Below the pieces are notes generated by a model. That model worked only from the letters and a program-made list of their open reading frames with translations. It had not been told where the DNA came from and made no database searches. The translations under genes were made by a program, and so were the position numbers. Positions 1-8,820 of a DNA stretch of 64,000 nt are shown here, piece by piece. How positions within the stretch are numbered: position 1 is the stretch's first letter; each line of letters starts with the position of its first letter. This stretch comes from JAWXBK01 sp040878185 (GTDB lineage Bacteria > Pseudomonadota > Alphaproteobacteria > Dongiales > Dongiaceae): contig JBBDMS010000021.1 in assembly GCA_040878185.1 (NCBI GenBank), forward strand, positions 62,001 through 126,000. Direction: 5' to 3'.

Positions 1-428
1 CTAAAAAGCTCGCCCTTCCGCACGGCCATAATGCGACCGACCGCATCGGTGCCTATGCGCAGGCAGTCTATGCGGCGCAGCGCGCGGCCGCGGAATGCCC
101 CGGCGCCGAAACCCTGCTGCGCGCGCTCAAGGGTCACGCAGCCCTCTATATCAGCTCGAACACCCCCGAACCCGATCTCGGCACGCTGGTTGCCGCGCGA
201 GGCTGGAGCGAACTGGTTGACGGTCTCTTCGGTCATCCGCGCGACAAGAGCGAAACGCTCGCGTTGCTGGTCGAGCGTCACGATGCGGCGAAGGACGAGA
301 TCGCCGTTGTAGGCGATGGCGAGAGCGACGAACGCGCGGCATACGCGATCGGCTGTCCGTTCTTCCGGGTCTGCGGCCCCAAGGCACTCGCCGATGTCGG
401 GCGCAAGCTCGGGCTCGAACATGTTTGA
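1..428 (+). CDS. HAD-superfamily phosphatase, C-terminal part (5' end outside window)
   Basis: The reading frame is open from base 3 to a TGA at 426-428, giving about 141 residues with no start in the window. The stretch VVGDGESDERAAYAIGCPFF near the C-terminus is the Asp-containing motif IV of HAD phosphatases (GDGxxDxxAA), and the preceding Lys in PRDKSETLALL fits motif III. The catalytic DxDxT motif must lie upstream of the window. It overlaps the next gene by 8 bp (ATGTTTGA), so the two are almost certainly co-translated. A HAD phosphatase beside a CMP-sugar synthetase recalls the 8- or 9-phosphate phosphatases (KdsC-like) of 3-deoxy- or nonulosonic-acid pathways. That role is inference; the family call is seen in the sequence. 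Confidence 0.75.
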   Translation, partial: KKLALPHGHNATDRIGAYAQAVYAAQRAAAECPGAETLLRALKGHAALYISSNTPEPDLGTLVAARGWSELVDGLFGHPRDKSETLALLVERHDAAKDEIAVVGDGESDERAAYAIGCPFFRVCGPKALADVGRKLGLEHV

Positions 429-1140
429 GGGCAAGCGCGTCCTGGTCGTCGTGCCGGCGCGCGGCGGCAGCCAGGGCGTCAAGCTGAAGAACCTGCGCGA
501 GATCGGCGGGGTTCCGTTGGTCGTACAAGCCGGACGGATCGCGATCGCACTCGATTTTGCCGATCGCTGCATCGTCTCGACCGATCACGCCGAGATCGCC
601 CGCGTCGCGACGGAAGCCGGGCTTGCCGCGCCGTTTGTCCGACCCGAGGCGCTTTCGGGCGCAGTCATCAGCGATCTACAGGTTCTGACGCACGCGCTCG
701 AGGAAATGGAGCGCATCGACGGCCGGCGCTACGACATCGTCGTGATGCTTCAGCCGACTTCGCCGAGCCGCACCGTGCAGCATGTGCGCGACACGGTTAC
801 CCTACTGGTTCGCGGCGCCTTCGATGCGGTCTGGACCGTCAGCGAGAGCGACAGCAAGGCCCATCCGCTGAAGCAACTGACCGTGGGCGAGGGCGGCGGG
901 CTCGACTACTACGATTCCAAGGGTGCTGCGATCGTGGCCCGCCAGCAGCTTCAGCCGGTCTATCACCGCAACGGCATTACCTATGCGTTCACGCGTGCCT
1001 GCCTGCTCGACCAGAAAACAATCAAAGGCGCGCGTACCGGCGCGCTCGTCGTCGAGGGTCCGGTCGTCAATATCGACACCGAACTCGACCTCGAATGGGC
1101 GAATTTCCTGCATCAGCGCGCCACCACCGCGCGGCCCTAG
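421..1140 (+). CDS. Acylneuraminate/CMP-sugar cytidylyltransferase (NeuA-like)
   Basis: This 239-residue protein belongs to the cytidylyltransferase 3 family, which activates acidic sugars such as sialic, legionaminic or pseudaminic acid with CTP to give CMP-sugars for surface glycans. The nucleotide-binding signature PARGGSQGVKLKN is at residues 12-24, where family members have PARxGSKxxxxKN. QPTSPSR follows near residue 112 and the C-terminal VNIDTELDLEWA is the usual metal-binding end. The ATG at 421 overlaps the upstream HAD phosphatase by 8 bp; a longer open frame from 316 would run far into that gene and is unlikely. No NeuB-type synthase is in the window, so the exact sugar cannot be assigned. 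It converges on the minus-strand methyltransferase fusion 10 bp away. Confidence 0.85.
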   Translation: MFEGKRVLVVVPARGGSQGVKLKNLREIGGVPLVVQAGRIAIALDFADRCIVSTDHAEIARVATEAGLAAPFVRPEALSGAVISDLQVLTHALEEMERIDGRRYDIVVMLQPTSPSRTVQHVRDTVTLLVRGAFDAVWTVSESDSKAHPLKQLTVGEGGGLDYYDSKGAAIVARQQLQPVYHRNGITYAFTRACLLDQKTIKGARTGALVVEGPVVNIDTELDLEWANFLHQRATTARP

Positions 1141-1150
1141 CCGCCGCGCC

Positions 1151-2452
1151 TCAGCCGCGCGCGGGCGCGTGGGGAAAGGCTTCGGCGAAACGCACCGGCC
1201 AGGTTTCGATCGGGAACGACTGGAACGAGCCGTCGTTCACGATGAGATCGTGCCGCGCCAGCCGGTCCGCATGGCGTTGGCAGAACGTGGCCCAGGAATC
1301 GTACCAGTCGTTCAGAAAAACGCCGCTTTCGTACTTCTTCAGAAGATCGCGGTCGCGCTTGCGCTGGCGGTTGGTGCGATCCGACCGGGCCATCTCGCCG
1401 GACTGGATATGAGCGCGGAGCCGTTCGCCCTGCGCCATCAAGGTCAGAACCGTCACGCGATCGGCAACTCCCATCAAATGCAGCACCGGATCGCGATCGT
1501 AGGACCGGATGCCGGTGCGCGACGGGCGCAGGAAATCGTAATGCAACAGCACGCGCTCGTTGCGACCGTTCGGCATCGAATCCGCTTCCGACGCCTGCAG
1601 GAGCTGCCAGTCTGAGCCGTCCAGACCGTATTGGGCGCGCAGCGACGCATCCGCCATCAGCCGGTCGATCAACGTGCTCTTCCCCACGCTCGTCGGCCCG
1701 GTGACAATCGCGAGATGCCCGATGCGGCGCTTGCGCGCTTCGACCAGCACACGGCCCTTGAACGGCGAGCGGCTGATCGTAACAGGCTCGAATGCGTTCG
1801 TGTGCACGTTGAGCACGATTTCGAGCGCACCTGGTGTGAAGAGATAGGTGCGCCCCGCCGCATCGCCGCGCTTCTTCGGGATTCCGAGAAACATCGCCGG
1901 CGAACCGATGCCGAAGACGCGAAGCGGGTTGATCCGGTCGCGCACGACATCGCGCCAGGTCGGCACGGCGACTTCCAGAACCAGCCGGTCGCGCGTCATC
2001 CGCATCATCTTCTGCAACCCGCCAAGCGGATCGAACAGATGATGCAGCACGTTCAGACAGGCCACCGTATCGAACTGCCGTCCCCGATCGTCCCATTCCT
2101 CGAAATTGGCGCGGATATATTCAGGCCGGACCTCAAGTAATTCGGCGAACTCGCGGGCCTGACGCAGATTGCGCGGGTCGGTCTCGATACCGGTGGCCGT
2201 GGCGGCGCCGCGCTGCAGCGCCTCGACGCAGAAATAGCCGAGATAGCTGCCGATATCGAAGAACGTCTTGCCGTGAAAATCGTCGCCGAAGAGACGTGGC
2301 AGCAGATAACTGCGATCATAACCCGGCGTCGTGCCGCCATCGGGCAGGACGAACGCCTGATATTCCGGCGCCTCGTCGAGCAACCGCTGCAGACGCGCAT
2401 GCCATTCGGGATCGCGATCCGGCTGCGGCACCGTCACTTTGCGGTCGTTCAT
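1151..2452 (-). CDS. Methyltransferase fused to a C-terminal P-loop kinase-like domain (copy 1)
   Basis: The 433-residue protein has an N-terminal class I SAM-dependent methyltransferase: motif I FFDIGSYLGYF at residues 64-74, acidic loop ETDP at 90-93, and CLNVLHHLFDPLGG near 132-145, resembling CmoB/UbiG-type enzymes. From about residue 241 a second domain begins, with a Walker A motif GPTSVGKST at 252-260. The ATG at 2452 was chosen over an upstream one because it starts 10 bp after the preceding stop and matches where the domain begins. The gene follows the dioxygenase-like gene on the same strand and is probably in its operon. The gene at 7500-8753 is a full-length paralogue with the same two-domain layout. 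The substrate of neither domain can be deduced; I would not call it a tRNA enzyme. Confidence 0.8.
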   Translation of the reverse strand: MNDRKVTVPQPDRDPEWHARLQRLLDEAPEYQAFVLPDGGTTPGYDRSYLLPRLFGDDFHGKTFFDIGSYLGYFCVEALQRGAATATGIETDPRNLRQAREFAELLEVRPEYIRANFEEWDDRGRQFDTVACLNVLHHLFDPLGGLQKMMRMTRDRLVLEVAVPTWRDVVRDRINPLRVFGIGSPAMFLGIPKKRGDAAGRTYLFTPGALEIVLNVHTNAFEPVTISRSPFKGRVLVEARKRRIGHLAIVTGPTSVGKSTLIDRLMADASLRAQYGLDGSDWQLLQASEADSMPNGRNERVLLHYDFLRPSRTGIRSYDRDPVLHLMGVADRVTVLTLMAQGERLRAHIQSGEMARSDRTNRQRKRDRDLLKKYESGVFLNDWYDSWATFCQRHADRLARHDLIVNDGSFQSFPIETWPVRFAEAFPHAPARG

Positions 2453-2462
2453 GCGCGGCGGG

Positions 2463-3401
2463 TCACAACGAAATTGCGAGGCGCTGGATCTCGTCCAGAT
2501 CGAGCGCACGAGAGAGCGTGTCGACGGGCCAGTCGGCCGGGCTCAGCTCGGGTGCGTAGATATCGGTGTACTGGATCAGCAGCATGACCCGCGTTTTACT
2601 GTTCTGCCGCGAGCCATAATGCAGACAGCGCGACGTGTCGACCAGCATGCTTTGGCCCGGCTGGCCGGTCAGCTTCACTTCGCGGCTCGGACCCAGAAAC
2701 CGGTCGACCTCTTCGATCGTCAGCCGCCCGCGGTCATAATTCAGCCCTTCGACCACGCGCTCGGATTCGTCCGCCGGCAGGAAGGTGAACGGCCCGTGCT
2801 CGTCGGTCACGTCGTCGACGCACACGAACAACTTGACCTGACGGTCATCGGCGAAATCGAGATGATAGAGCTGGCTGCCGATCTCGGAGAGATTCGGCAG
2901 GCTGACCATGACCGACACATCGCTCAGGATCGGCACCGCGCCGAGATAGCGGCTCACCGCATCGAGGACCGGGCGCGCCAACGCGAGGCGCATAATGTCG
3001 AGATACTGCGCAGTCGCGCGCTTCTGCGTGGCATAGACCAGGAATTCCTTGCGCGAGGCACCGTGATCGTAACGCTGCAGCGCTCCGGTGCGTTCGCTCT
3101 CGCGAAAGACTTCCATGCCCTGTTTTACAGCCGGCGCGATCTCGGGCAGGCGGTTCGGTGCGACGGCGGCACAGGCACGCGCCCGATCGATCGCAACTGC
3201 ATCGCTGGCAGCGACGCCCATTTGCCGCGCAAGCTCGGGACGATGCAGATAGGGAAACGGATTCATCCCGATGCCGACCGCACGGCTGATACGGATCGCC
3301 GGCACGCGCGGCACCCCGAGACGCTTCGCCAGGAACAGATTGAGGTTCCGGCTGGTTGCGTAACGGGCCTTGGCATAAGACTGGCGAAGCGACTGGCTCA
3401 T
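2463..3401 (-). CDS. Phytanoyl-CoA dioxygenase (PhyH)-like Fe(II)/2-oxoglutarate oxygenase
   Basis: This 312-residue protein carries the iron-binding facial triad of the PhyH family: HLD at residues 180-182 (His-x-Asp) and a distal His at 261 in RCLHYGSRQ. Arg 271 in TRVMLLIQY is placed to bind 2-oxoglutarate. EHGPFTFLP near 201 is the typical strand between the metal ligands. Such enzymes hydroxylate lipids, sugars or small molecules. Here it is encoded with a methyltransferase fusion and next to sulfotransferases and a sugar-activating enzyme, so decoration of a surface glycan or lipid is plausible but inferred. The start at 3401 leaves a 244-bp divergent promoter region shared with the sulfotransferase at 3646, in which I see no gene. 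Confidence 0.75.
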   Translation of the reverse strand: MSQSLRQSYAKARYATSRNLNLFLAKRLGVPRVPAIRISRAVGIGMNPFPYLHRPELARQMGVAASDAVAIDRARACAAVAPNRLPEIAPAVKQGMEVFRESERTGALQRYDHGASRKEFLVYATQKRATAQYLDIMRLALARPVLDAVSRYLGAVPILSDVSVMVSLPNLSEIGSQLYHLDFADDRQVKLFVCVDDVTDEHGPFTFLPADESERVVEGLNYDRGRLTIEEVDRFLGPSREVKLTGQPGQSMLVDTSRCLHYGSRQNSKTRVMLLIQYTDIYAPELSPADWPVDTLSRALDLDEIQRLAISL

Positions 3402-3645
3402 TCGGTCAGAAGACCTTCTGCGTTTGGGAGCCGCTGGCAGGGCGGCCGCATCGCGAAATACGCCATCGTCCTGGCGGAGGCGAATCCCTTCATTTCGCGG
3501 CGAATTAGCTGGCCAGCCTCCATTCTTGTCAAGGCGACGCCCGACCGCAGCCTGCGATCCGCGGCTCGACAGTCATGAGGCTGCCGACTAGGCTTCGGCC
3601 TCCGCGCAACGCCCAACCTTCCGTTTCGAGACCGATCGCTGCGCC

Positions 3646-4539
3646 ATGCAAGACGCCCCGCCGCCCTGGACCGAACGCGCCGCTTTGGTCTACGGGCCCC
3701 GCAAAGCCGGTACCACCTTGTTGCTGAACCTGCTGGACGGGAGCGACGCGCTATTGGCGTTTCCGAGCGAAGTGAAGCTGAAAGCGCTGCATCGCATCCC
3801 CGCCGGCGCGCATTCGCGTGAGACCTATCTGGCGCGATCGCGCATCGCCGAGGTCGACGCGGCCCGCCTGTCGCAGGATCGCTACCAGGCGCTTTGGGCA
3901 GCGGTCGATCCTAAAGCCGCCGCCGGCAGGCTTTGCACGCTGCTGCGCCTCGACGCATGGCATGTGCACCAGACCGCGGCGACGGCGCCGCGCGAACCGC
4001 AACTCTGGTGCGCCAAAGAGGTCGGCGGCGATACCGATGCGATCCTCGATCTGTGGCGGCGCTGTTTCCCCGATGCGCCGGTCCTGTTCATTCTGCGCAA
4101 TCCCCTCATGGTCACGCGGGCCGTGTTGCAGGACCGCCGGCGCAAGGATCGACGATTGAGCATCGCCGAGATCGTCCGCGAAACCGCCGACCCGATGCGC
4201 GTGGTGGCGGCGCAGAGCCGTCATCTCGGCGATCCGCGCCTGCTCGCGATTGCATACGAGGACATGGTGACCGACACGCCCGCGACGATGCGACGCATCG
4301 CAGCGTTCCTCGGCATCCCCTTCGATGCGATCCTGTTGCAACCGACATTGTTCGGCGAACCAATCGTGGTGCGAACCTCGTCGCGTTCGACCACCGAAGT
4401 GTTTCAGGCTTCGGAGGAATGGGAGGATGGGCTGACCCGTCGGGAGCAGTTCTGGGTCAGGCTCACGGCCGCTGTGCTCGGCTGTCTGCCCGGCTATCGC
4501 GTCGATTATGCATGGCTGCGGCAACGCGTGGCCGATTAG
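3646..4539 (+). CDS. Sulfotransferase family protein (1)
   Basis: The 297-residue protein has the two PAPS-binding signatures of the sulfotransferase superfamily: the 5'-phosphosulfate loop YGPRKAGTTLL at residues 16-26 and the 3'-phosphate motif ILRNPLMVTRAVL at about 149-161. YEDMVTDTPATMRRIAAFLG near 205-224 is the usual downstream helix region of the family. It would transfer sulfate from PAPS to a hydroxyl of a glycan or lipid. It is cytosolic by appearance, with no signal peptide. A second, only distantly related sulfotransferase follows at 4869. The acceptor is unknown. Confidence 0.85.
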   Translation: MQDAPPPWTERAALVYGPRKAGTTLLLNLLDGSDALLAFPSEVKLKALHRIPAGAHSRETYLARSRIAEVDAARLSQDRYQALWAAVDPKAAAGRLCTLLRLDAWHVHQTAATAPREPQLWCAKEVGGDTDAILDLWRRCFPDAPVLFILRNPLMVTRAVLQDRRRKDRRLSIAEIVRETADPMRVVAAQSRHLGDPRLLAIAYEDMVTDTPATMRRIAAFLGIPFDAILLQPTLFGEPIVVRTSSRSTTEVFQASEEWEDGLTRREQFWVRLTAAVLGCLPGYRVDYAWLRQRVAD

Positions 4540-4868
4540 GAAATGGCCTGCAACGAGCGGGTCAGCCCGATCCACCTCCGCGTTCCGGCGCGGTGTCACG
4601 ATATTGACCCGCCAATTGCGGCGGGGTTCCCGTATTCCCGCTTTCCCAGACGCGCCATTCACCGTTAGTCTTTGGAGAGATTGACTGATTCTTCCCGATT
4701 TGATCTCGCGCAATCGGGTAACCTTGGGCGATCCGGCCGGCGATGTTCGCGGAGTTCGCCACTTTCGCCCCAAAAGAGACCGATGAACGCAACCCGGCAG
4801 ACCGGAATCCTTTCTGAAAGCGCACGTCGAACCGCGCCTTGCCTTTCGGCTTTTGGTAAACCCCGATC
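4540..4868 (+). other. Intergenic region without a recognisable gene
   Basis: These 329 bases separate two co-directional sulfotransferase genes. Open frames here are short and their translations match nothing I recognise. I see no clear terminator, RNA gene or repeat. The length suggests that the second sulfotransferase has its own promoter, but I could not identify convincing -35 and -10 boxes. Confidence 0.5.
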
Positions 4869-5888
4869 ATGAACCCCGATAGCGGCGTCTATCGCAACCC
4901 GCCGTTGGAGGATCCGGTTCGGGTCATCTATGTCTGCTGCCACGGGCGAAGCGGCTCGACATTGCTCGGTGCCATCGCCGGCTTGCTGCCTCAGCACAGC
5001 TTCGTCGGCGAAGTGCGTACGATCTGGGAGGATGGTGTCGACAACAACAGGAATTGCGGCTGCGGCGAACCGTTCCGGAGCTGCCGCTTCTGGAACGAAG
5101 TGTTTAAGCGCGCCTATGGCGGGTTCGACACGCCGGCGGCCATGAAAACGCGCGACCTGCTGACGCGGCTTATGAAGGTCAACAGCAGGCCCGCTCTGTG
5201 GTGGGCGCTGCTGCGCGAAAACCGCCGGCACGAGACAACTCGCGCGTTGGCCGATGCGCTCGCCCCGCTCTATCGCGCCATCCACGACGTATCCGGTGGG
5301 CAGATCATCGTCGACACCTCCAAGCATGCACGGTTTGGTTTCGTCATTGCCAACATTCCCGGTGTCGATATCCGCTTCGTCAATCTGATCCGCGATGTTC
5401 GCGGCGTCATCTTTTCCCGTGCGCGACCGGCGCTGATGCGCGACGGCAGCACGCGACATGCGCAACGCTCGAAGCAGCCGCACTACAGAACGGGAACCGT
5501 GTTGGGGCGTTGGCTCTTCCGGAATGCCCTCGCGATGCGCCTCGTTCGTCGCCATGGCGGCATTCGCGTACTTTATGAAGACTTCGTGCATGACCAGAAG
5601 CCCGCGCTCGTCGCATTGAGCGACAACGATCGCGCGCGGATCGCGCTGGATCGGCTGGCGTACCCGGATGCGGCGGAGATCGTCCAGCATCAGTTGGCGG
5701 GCAACTGGATCCGCAACCTGAAGATCGACACCTCGGAGCGTTGGCCCGACGAGCTGCCTCGTCCCGTGCAGCGGATCGCGACATTCTTCTCGTGGCCACT
5801 TCGGCGACGCTATCGCTACGAAGTGCAACAGCCGAGCGGCTTCGCCGAGCGTCCCGACACGAGGCAGAGCGCAAGAGCGGCTCGCTAG
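4869..5888 (+). CDS. Sulfotransferase family protein (2)
   Basis: The 339-residue protein starts its PAPS-binding loop at CHGRSGSTLLG (residues 24-34) and has the 3'-phosphate motif NLIRDVRGVIFSRAR at about 173-187. After the P-loop comes a cysteine-rich segment CGCGEPFRSCRFW (63-75). This CGxPxxxCxFW pattern recurs in a bacterial subgroup of sulfotransferases and may be structural. It is therefore not a simple duplicate of the first sulfotransferase. The start at 4869 is the first ATG before the P-loop. It lies 110 bp upstream of the surface-carbohydrate gene and probably acts on the same glycan or glycolipid. Confidence 0.83.
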   Translation: MNPDSGVYRNPPLEDPVRVIYVCCHGRSGSTLLGAIAGLLPQHSFVGEVRTIWEDGVDNNRNCGCGEPFRSCRFWNEVFKRAYGGFDTPAAMKTRDLLTRLMKVNSRPALWWALLRENRRHETTRALADALAPLYRAIHDVSGGQIIVDTSKHARFGFVIANIPGVDIRFVNLIRDVRGVIFSRARPALMRDGSTRHAQRSKQPHYRTGTVLGRWLFRNALAMRLVRRHGGIRVLYEDFVHDQKPALVALSDNDRARIALDRLAYPDAAEIVQHQLAGNWIRNLKIDTSERWPDELPRPVQRIATFFSWPLRRRYRYEVQQPSGFAERPDTRQSARAAR

Positions 5889-5998
5889 GCTCGAAATCGC
5901 ACAATCGCTGTGTTAGGTTCGCGCGGCCTGCGAACCTGTCCCACCACCGCGCTTCCGGCCGCGCCACGCGGCCCGAACCCGATCGAGCCCGCCCATTA

Positions 5999-7366
5999 AT
6001 GTCCCGTATACCGCCCGAGACCCTGGTCATTCCGGTCGAGACCCTGAACCGGGAGTTCGACGGCAAGCTATTGCTCGCGTTGGCCGCTGCCGAACGCGGC
6101 TATCGGGCGATCGTCGGTGGACGAACCCGCCTCCATCGGCATCTGACCGACCTGCCGCCCTCGATCTATCTCAGCAAGGGCATCCGCACCGGCAATCGCG
6201 TGATCCTCTCGCTGCTCGAGAAGCTCGGCCATACCGTGGTCGCGCTCGAGGAGGAAGGGCTCGTGCGCTTTTCCGACGAAGCGTACCTGATGATGCTCGA
6301 TGTAGAAACGTTCAACCGCGCGCAGATGCTGTTTGCCTGGGGCCATGACAATGCCGAGGTGTGGCGGCGGTTCGGCGGCTATCGCGGTACGCCCATCATC
6401 GAGGCCGGCAACCCGCGCATGGACATGCTGCGACCCGAAGTCCGTAATTTCTACACCGACGATGTGGCGGCGATCCGGCAACGCTACGGCCGCTTCGCGC
6501 TCTTCAACAGCAATTTCAGTTTCGTCAATCATTTCATTCCCGGCCATATCCGCTTCCGCATTCCGGCCAATGCACGCTCGGAACGCTACGACCAGATGCG
6601 CAGCGGCGTGTATCAGCACAAAAAAGCGTTGTTCGACAGTTTCTGCGCGCTGATCCCGTCGCTAAGCAAAGCCGTGCAGCCGCACAATCTGGTGATTCGC
6701 CCGCATCCATCCGAGAACCGGCAGACCTGGAGAGATGTCGCAGCGGGCCTGCCCAACGTGCATGTCGTGTATGAGGGTACTGTCGTGCCGTGGCTGCTGG
6801 CCGCCGACGTGTTGGTGCATAACAGCTGCACGAGCGGCGTGGAGGCAGCCATCCTCGGCACGCCCGCCTTGTCCTATCGTCCGGTTTGGTCGGCGGAGTT
6901 CGATCCGCCCTTGCCGAACGATGTCAGCAGTGAGTTCGACGATGCAGCGGCGCTGGGCGATGCGGCGCAGGCGATCCTCGCGCGCAATTCGGCGGAGCGC
7001 TCGCTCTCGCCGGCGAACTATGAGCGGTTGTCCCATCACGTCGCGGCGCTCGACGGTAAACTGAGTTGCGACCGGATTCTCGATGCGCTGGTCGAACAGC
7101 AGGACCGGTTTGCGTCGATGCCGGCCCCAGGCTTGCTCGACCGGGCCATCGGTCATGCCGGCGTCGCCGCCCGCAATGCGCGACGGGCGATCACGACCCG
7201 GATGATGGGCCGCAGCAGTGCGACCTATACCGCCTACAAATTTCCGGGACTGGACGAGGCCTATGTCGCCACCCGGATCGAACGGTTTTGCACCCTCCTC
7301 GGGCGGTTCGACGGCATCGGCGTCCGACGCCTTCGGGACGATATCTTTCTGCTGGAACGGCGCTGA
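5999..7366 (+). CDS. Surface carbohydrate biosynthesis protein, GT-B-like
   Basis: The 455-residue protein resembles the surface polysaccharide biosynthesis family that includes CDP-glycerol-glycerophosphotransferase-like proteins. The C-terminal half carries VIRPHPSENRQTW (about residue 232) and later AADVLVHNSCTSGVEAAILG, the Gly- and Glu-containing nucleotide-binding loop of a GT-B fold. The N-terminal part opens with IPVETLNREFDGKLLLA. A longer open frame from 5741 would overlap the sulfotransferase, so the ATG at 5999 is preferred. Its position between sulfotransferases and a methyltransferase fusion suggests assembly of a sulfated, perhaps methylated surface polymer. The precise transfer reaction is unknown. 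Confidence 0.7.
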   Translation: MSRIPPETLVIPVETLNREFDGKLLLALAAAERGYRAIVGGRTRLHRHLTDLPPSIYLSKGIRTGNRVILSLLEKLGHTVVALEEEGLVRFSDEAYLMMLDVETFNRAQMLFAWGHDNAEVWRRFGGYRGTPIIEAGNPRMDMLRPEVRNFYTDDVAAIRQRYGRFALFNSNFSFVNHFIPGHIRFRIPANARSERYDQMRSGVYQHKKALFDSFCALIPSLSKAVQPHNLVIRPHPSENRQTWRDVAAGLPNVHVVYEGTVVPWLLAADVLVHNSCTSGVEAAILGTPALSYRPVWSAEFDPPLPNDVSSEFDDAAALGDAAQAILARNSAERSLSPANYERLSHHVAALDGKLSCDRILDALVEQQDRFASMPAPGLLDRAIGHAGVAARNARRAITTRMMGRSSATYTAYKFPGLDEAYVATRIERFCTLLGRFDGIGVRRLRDDIFLLERR

Positions 7367-7499
7367 ACCGCGCGCATCGAGACAATCGCCCGGCGTCGCC
7401 CGGATGGGGGCCGATTGTTGCGATCCGGCCCCGGCTGGCGTATCTCCTGCCGACGTTCCCGCCGCCCGTCCGACGCGGCCCTGACCGGAGGCTGACCCC

Positions 7500-8753
7500 T
7501 TGAACGAAACCGGCTGGACCGAAGCGCGCATCCGCGACCTGCTCGCCACGAACGCCTTTACCTATCAGAATGTGAAGCTGCCGCACGGGCTGTCGACCGG
7601 CGGGAAAGACCGCTCCAAGACGGCGCGCGCCATTTTTCCAGCCGCAATACCCGGACGCTCGGTTTTCGATATCGGTTGCATGTACGGTTTCTTCTGTTTC
7701 GAAGCCGAGGATCGCGGCGCGACGCAAGCTGTCGGCGCAGACATCGATCCGGAGAACGTGCGCAAATGCCGCCTGCTGGCGGAAGTCCGCGGCTCGAATG
7801 CGCAGTTCGTCTATTTCGATATCGAAGGCGACGAGATTCCACAGCAGTACGACTATGTGCTGTGCCTGAACGTGTTGCACCATCTGCGCAATCCGATCGG
7901 CGCGCTGGAGAAGATGATCCGCGCCACGCGCGAGCGTCTTGTTCTCGAAATCGCCTCGTTTGGGCCCAACGACCGCCGGAAGAACGGCGTGTCGAGACTC
8001 GCCGCCGCCTTCCTGCGCCGCTTGCCTGTCATGTACGTGCCCGGCTCGTCTTCCTGGGGGCGCAGCACGAGCCAGACGTTTTTCATCACGGAAAAGGCGA
8101 TCGAAACGCTGCTGCTGGCGCATCGCGCGTCGTTCGCAAAGATCGACTTCATCGATACCGGGCATAAGGGTCGTTACATCGCGGTCGCGCACAAGCGCCG
8201 CATCGGACATCTCGTCGTCGTGGCGGGGCTGCAGGCATCCGGCAAATCGACGCTGATCGAAGAGATTCTTTCGAAATCGGGATCGCTGATCGCGAAGTAT
8301 ATCGACCTTGATCCGTCGAAAGCCTGGTCGGTGCAGCGCTTCGGCAGTCTGGTCGAGAACCGGCAGGCCGAGCACCCGAACCTGATCCTGCATTACAACA
8401 TCTCGAAGCATCTCATCGACGGCGATCTGTTCCATCACAGCCGGGCGCTGGCCGACGTGATGGCGACGGCCGAGAAGGTCACCATTGTGACCGTCTGGTG
8501 CCCGCGCGAACGGCTACTGCAGCAGTTCCGCGAAGGCCGCACCGGCAAACATCGGAAGACGATGCTCTCCCGCCAGCATCGCAAGAAAATCAAGCAGCTC
8601 TCGGCGCTGTACGAAAGCGAGACCGCCCTGCAGACGATGTTCGACGAATGGTTCGCTTTCGTGAAACGCCGGTCGGACCCCGGATTCGTGGTCGAATACG
8701 ACAAGGACTACCGGGTTTCGACGCTGGCTGCGTGGAATCCGACCCCGCTTTGA
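7500..8753 (+). CDS. Methyltransferase fused to a C-terminal P-loop kinase-like domain (copy 2)
   Basis: This 417-residue protein is a paralogue of the minus-strand gene at 1151-2452. The methyltransferase motif I is SVFDIGCMYGFF at residues 54-65, followed by ADIDPENVRK and CLNVLHHLRNP. The second domain begins with RIGHLVVVAG and has the Walker A motif GLQASGKST at 243-251. A Lys/Arg-rich helix, SRQHRKKIKQL, follows near 360, also found in copy 1. The start is a TTG at 7500 with a good GGAGG ribosome-binding site about 10 bases upstream; no ATG fits. Both domains look intact, so the paralogues may act on related substrates. Neither substrate is known. Confidence 0.8.
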   Translation: MNETGWTEARIRDLLATNAFTYQNVKLPHGLSTGGKDRSKTARAIFPAAIPGRSVFDIGCMYGFFCFEAEDRGATQAVGADIDPENVRKCRLLAEVRGSNAQFVYFDIEGDEIPQQYDYVLCLNVLHHLRNPIGALEKMIRATRERLVLEIASFGPNDRRKNGVSRLAAAFLRRLPVMYVPGSSSWGRSTSQTFFITEKAIETLLLAHRASFAKIDFIDTGHKGRYIAVAHKRRIGHLVVVAGLQASGKSTLIEEILSKSGSLIAKYIDLDPSKAWSVQRFGSLVENRQAEHPNLILHYNISKHLIDGDLFHHSRALADVMATAEKVTIVTVWCPRERLLQQFREGRTGKHRKTMLSRQHRKKIKQLSALYESETALQTMFDEWFAFVKRRSDPGFVVEYDKDYRVSTLAAWNPTPL

Positions 8754-8820
8754 CCGCCGCCCGCCGCGGGCCGGCCCGCCATATTGCCGGGCCCGGCCGA
8801 TTGGTCTATTCAGCGACCGG

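Noticed and set aside
151..588. A 145-residue minus-strand frame across the HAD/cytidylyltransferase genes
   Set aside because: It overlaps two clearly conserved genes on the other strand and has Arg-rich composition typical of shadow frames.
3398..3616. A 72-residue minus-strand frame in the region between the dioxygenase-like and sulfotransferase genes
   Set aside because: It has no ribosome-binding site, no family similarity and sits in the divergent promoter region.
4665..5828. A 387-residue minus-strand open frame opposite the second sulfotransferase
   Set aside because: The plus-strand frame has PAPS-binding motifs; the minus frame has no recognisable domain and mirrors its codon pattern.
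8754..8820. GC-rich palindromic stretch between the methyltransferase fusion and the ABC exporter
   Set aside because: It contains GGGCCC-type palindromes but no T-run or longer stem, so neither terminator nor operator is supported.
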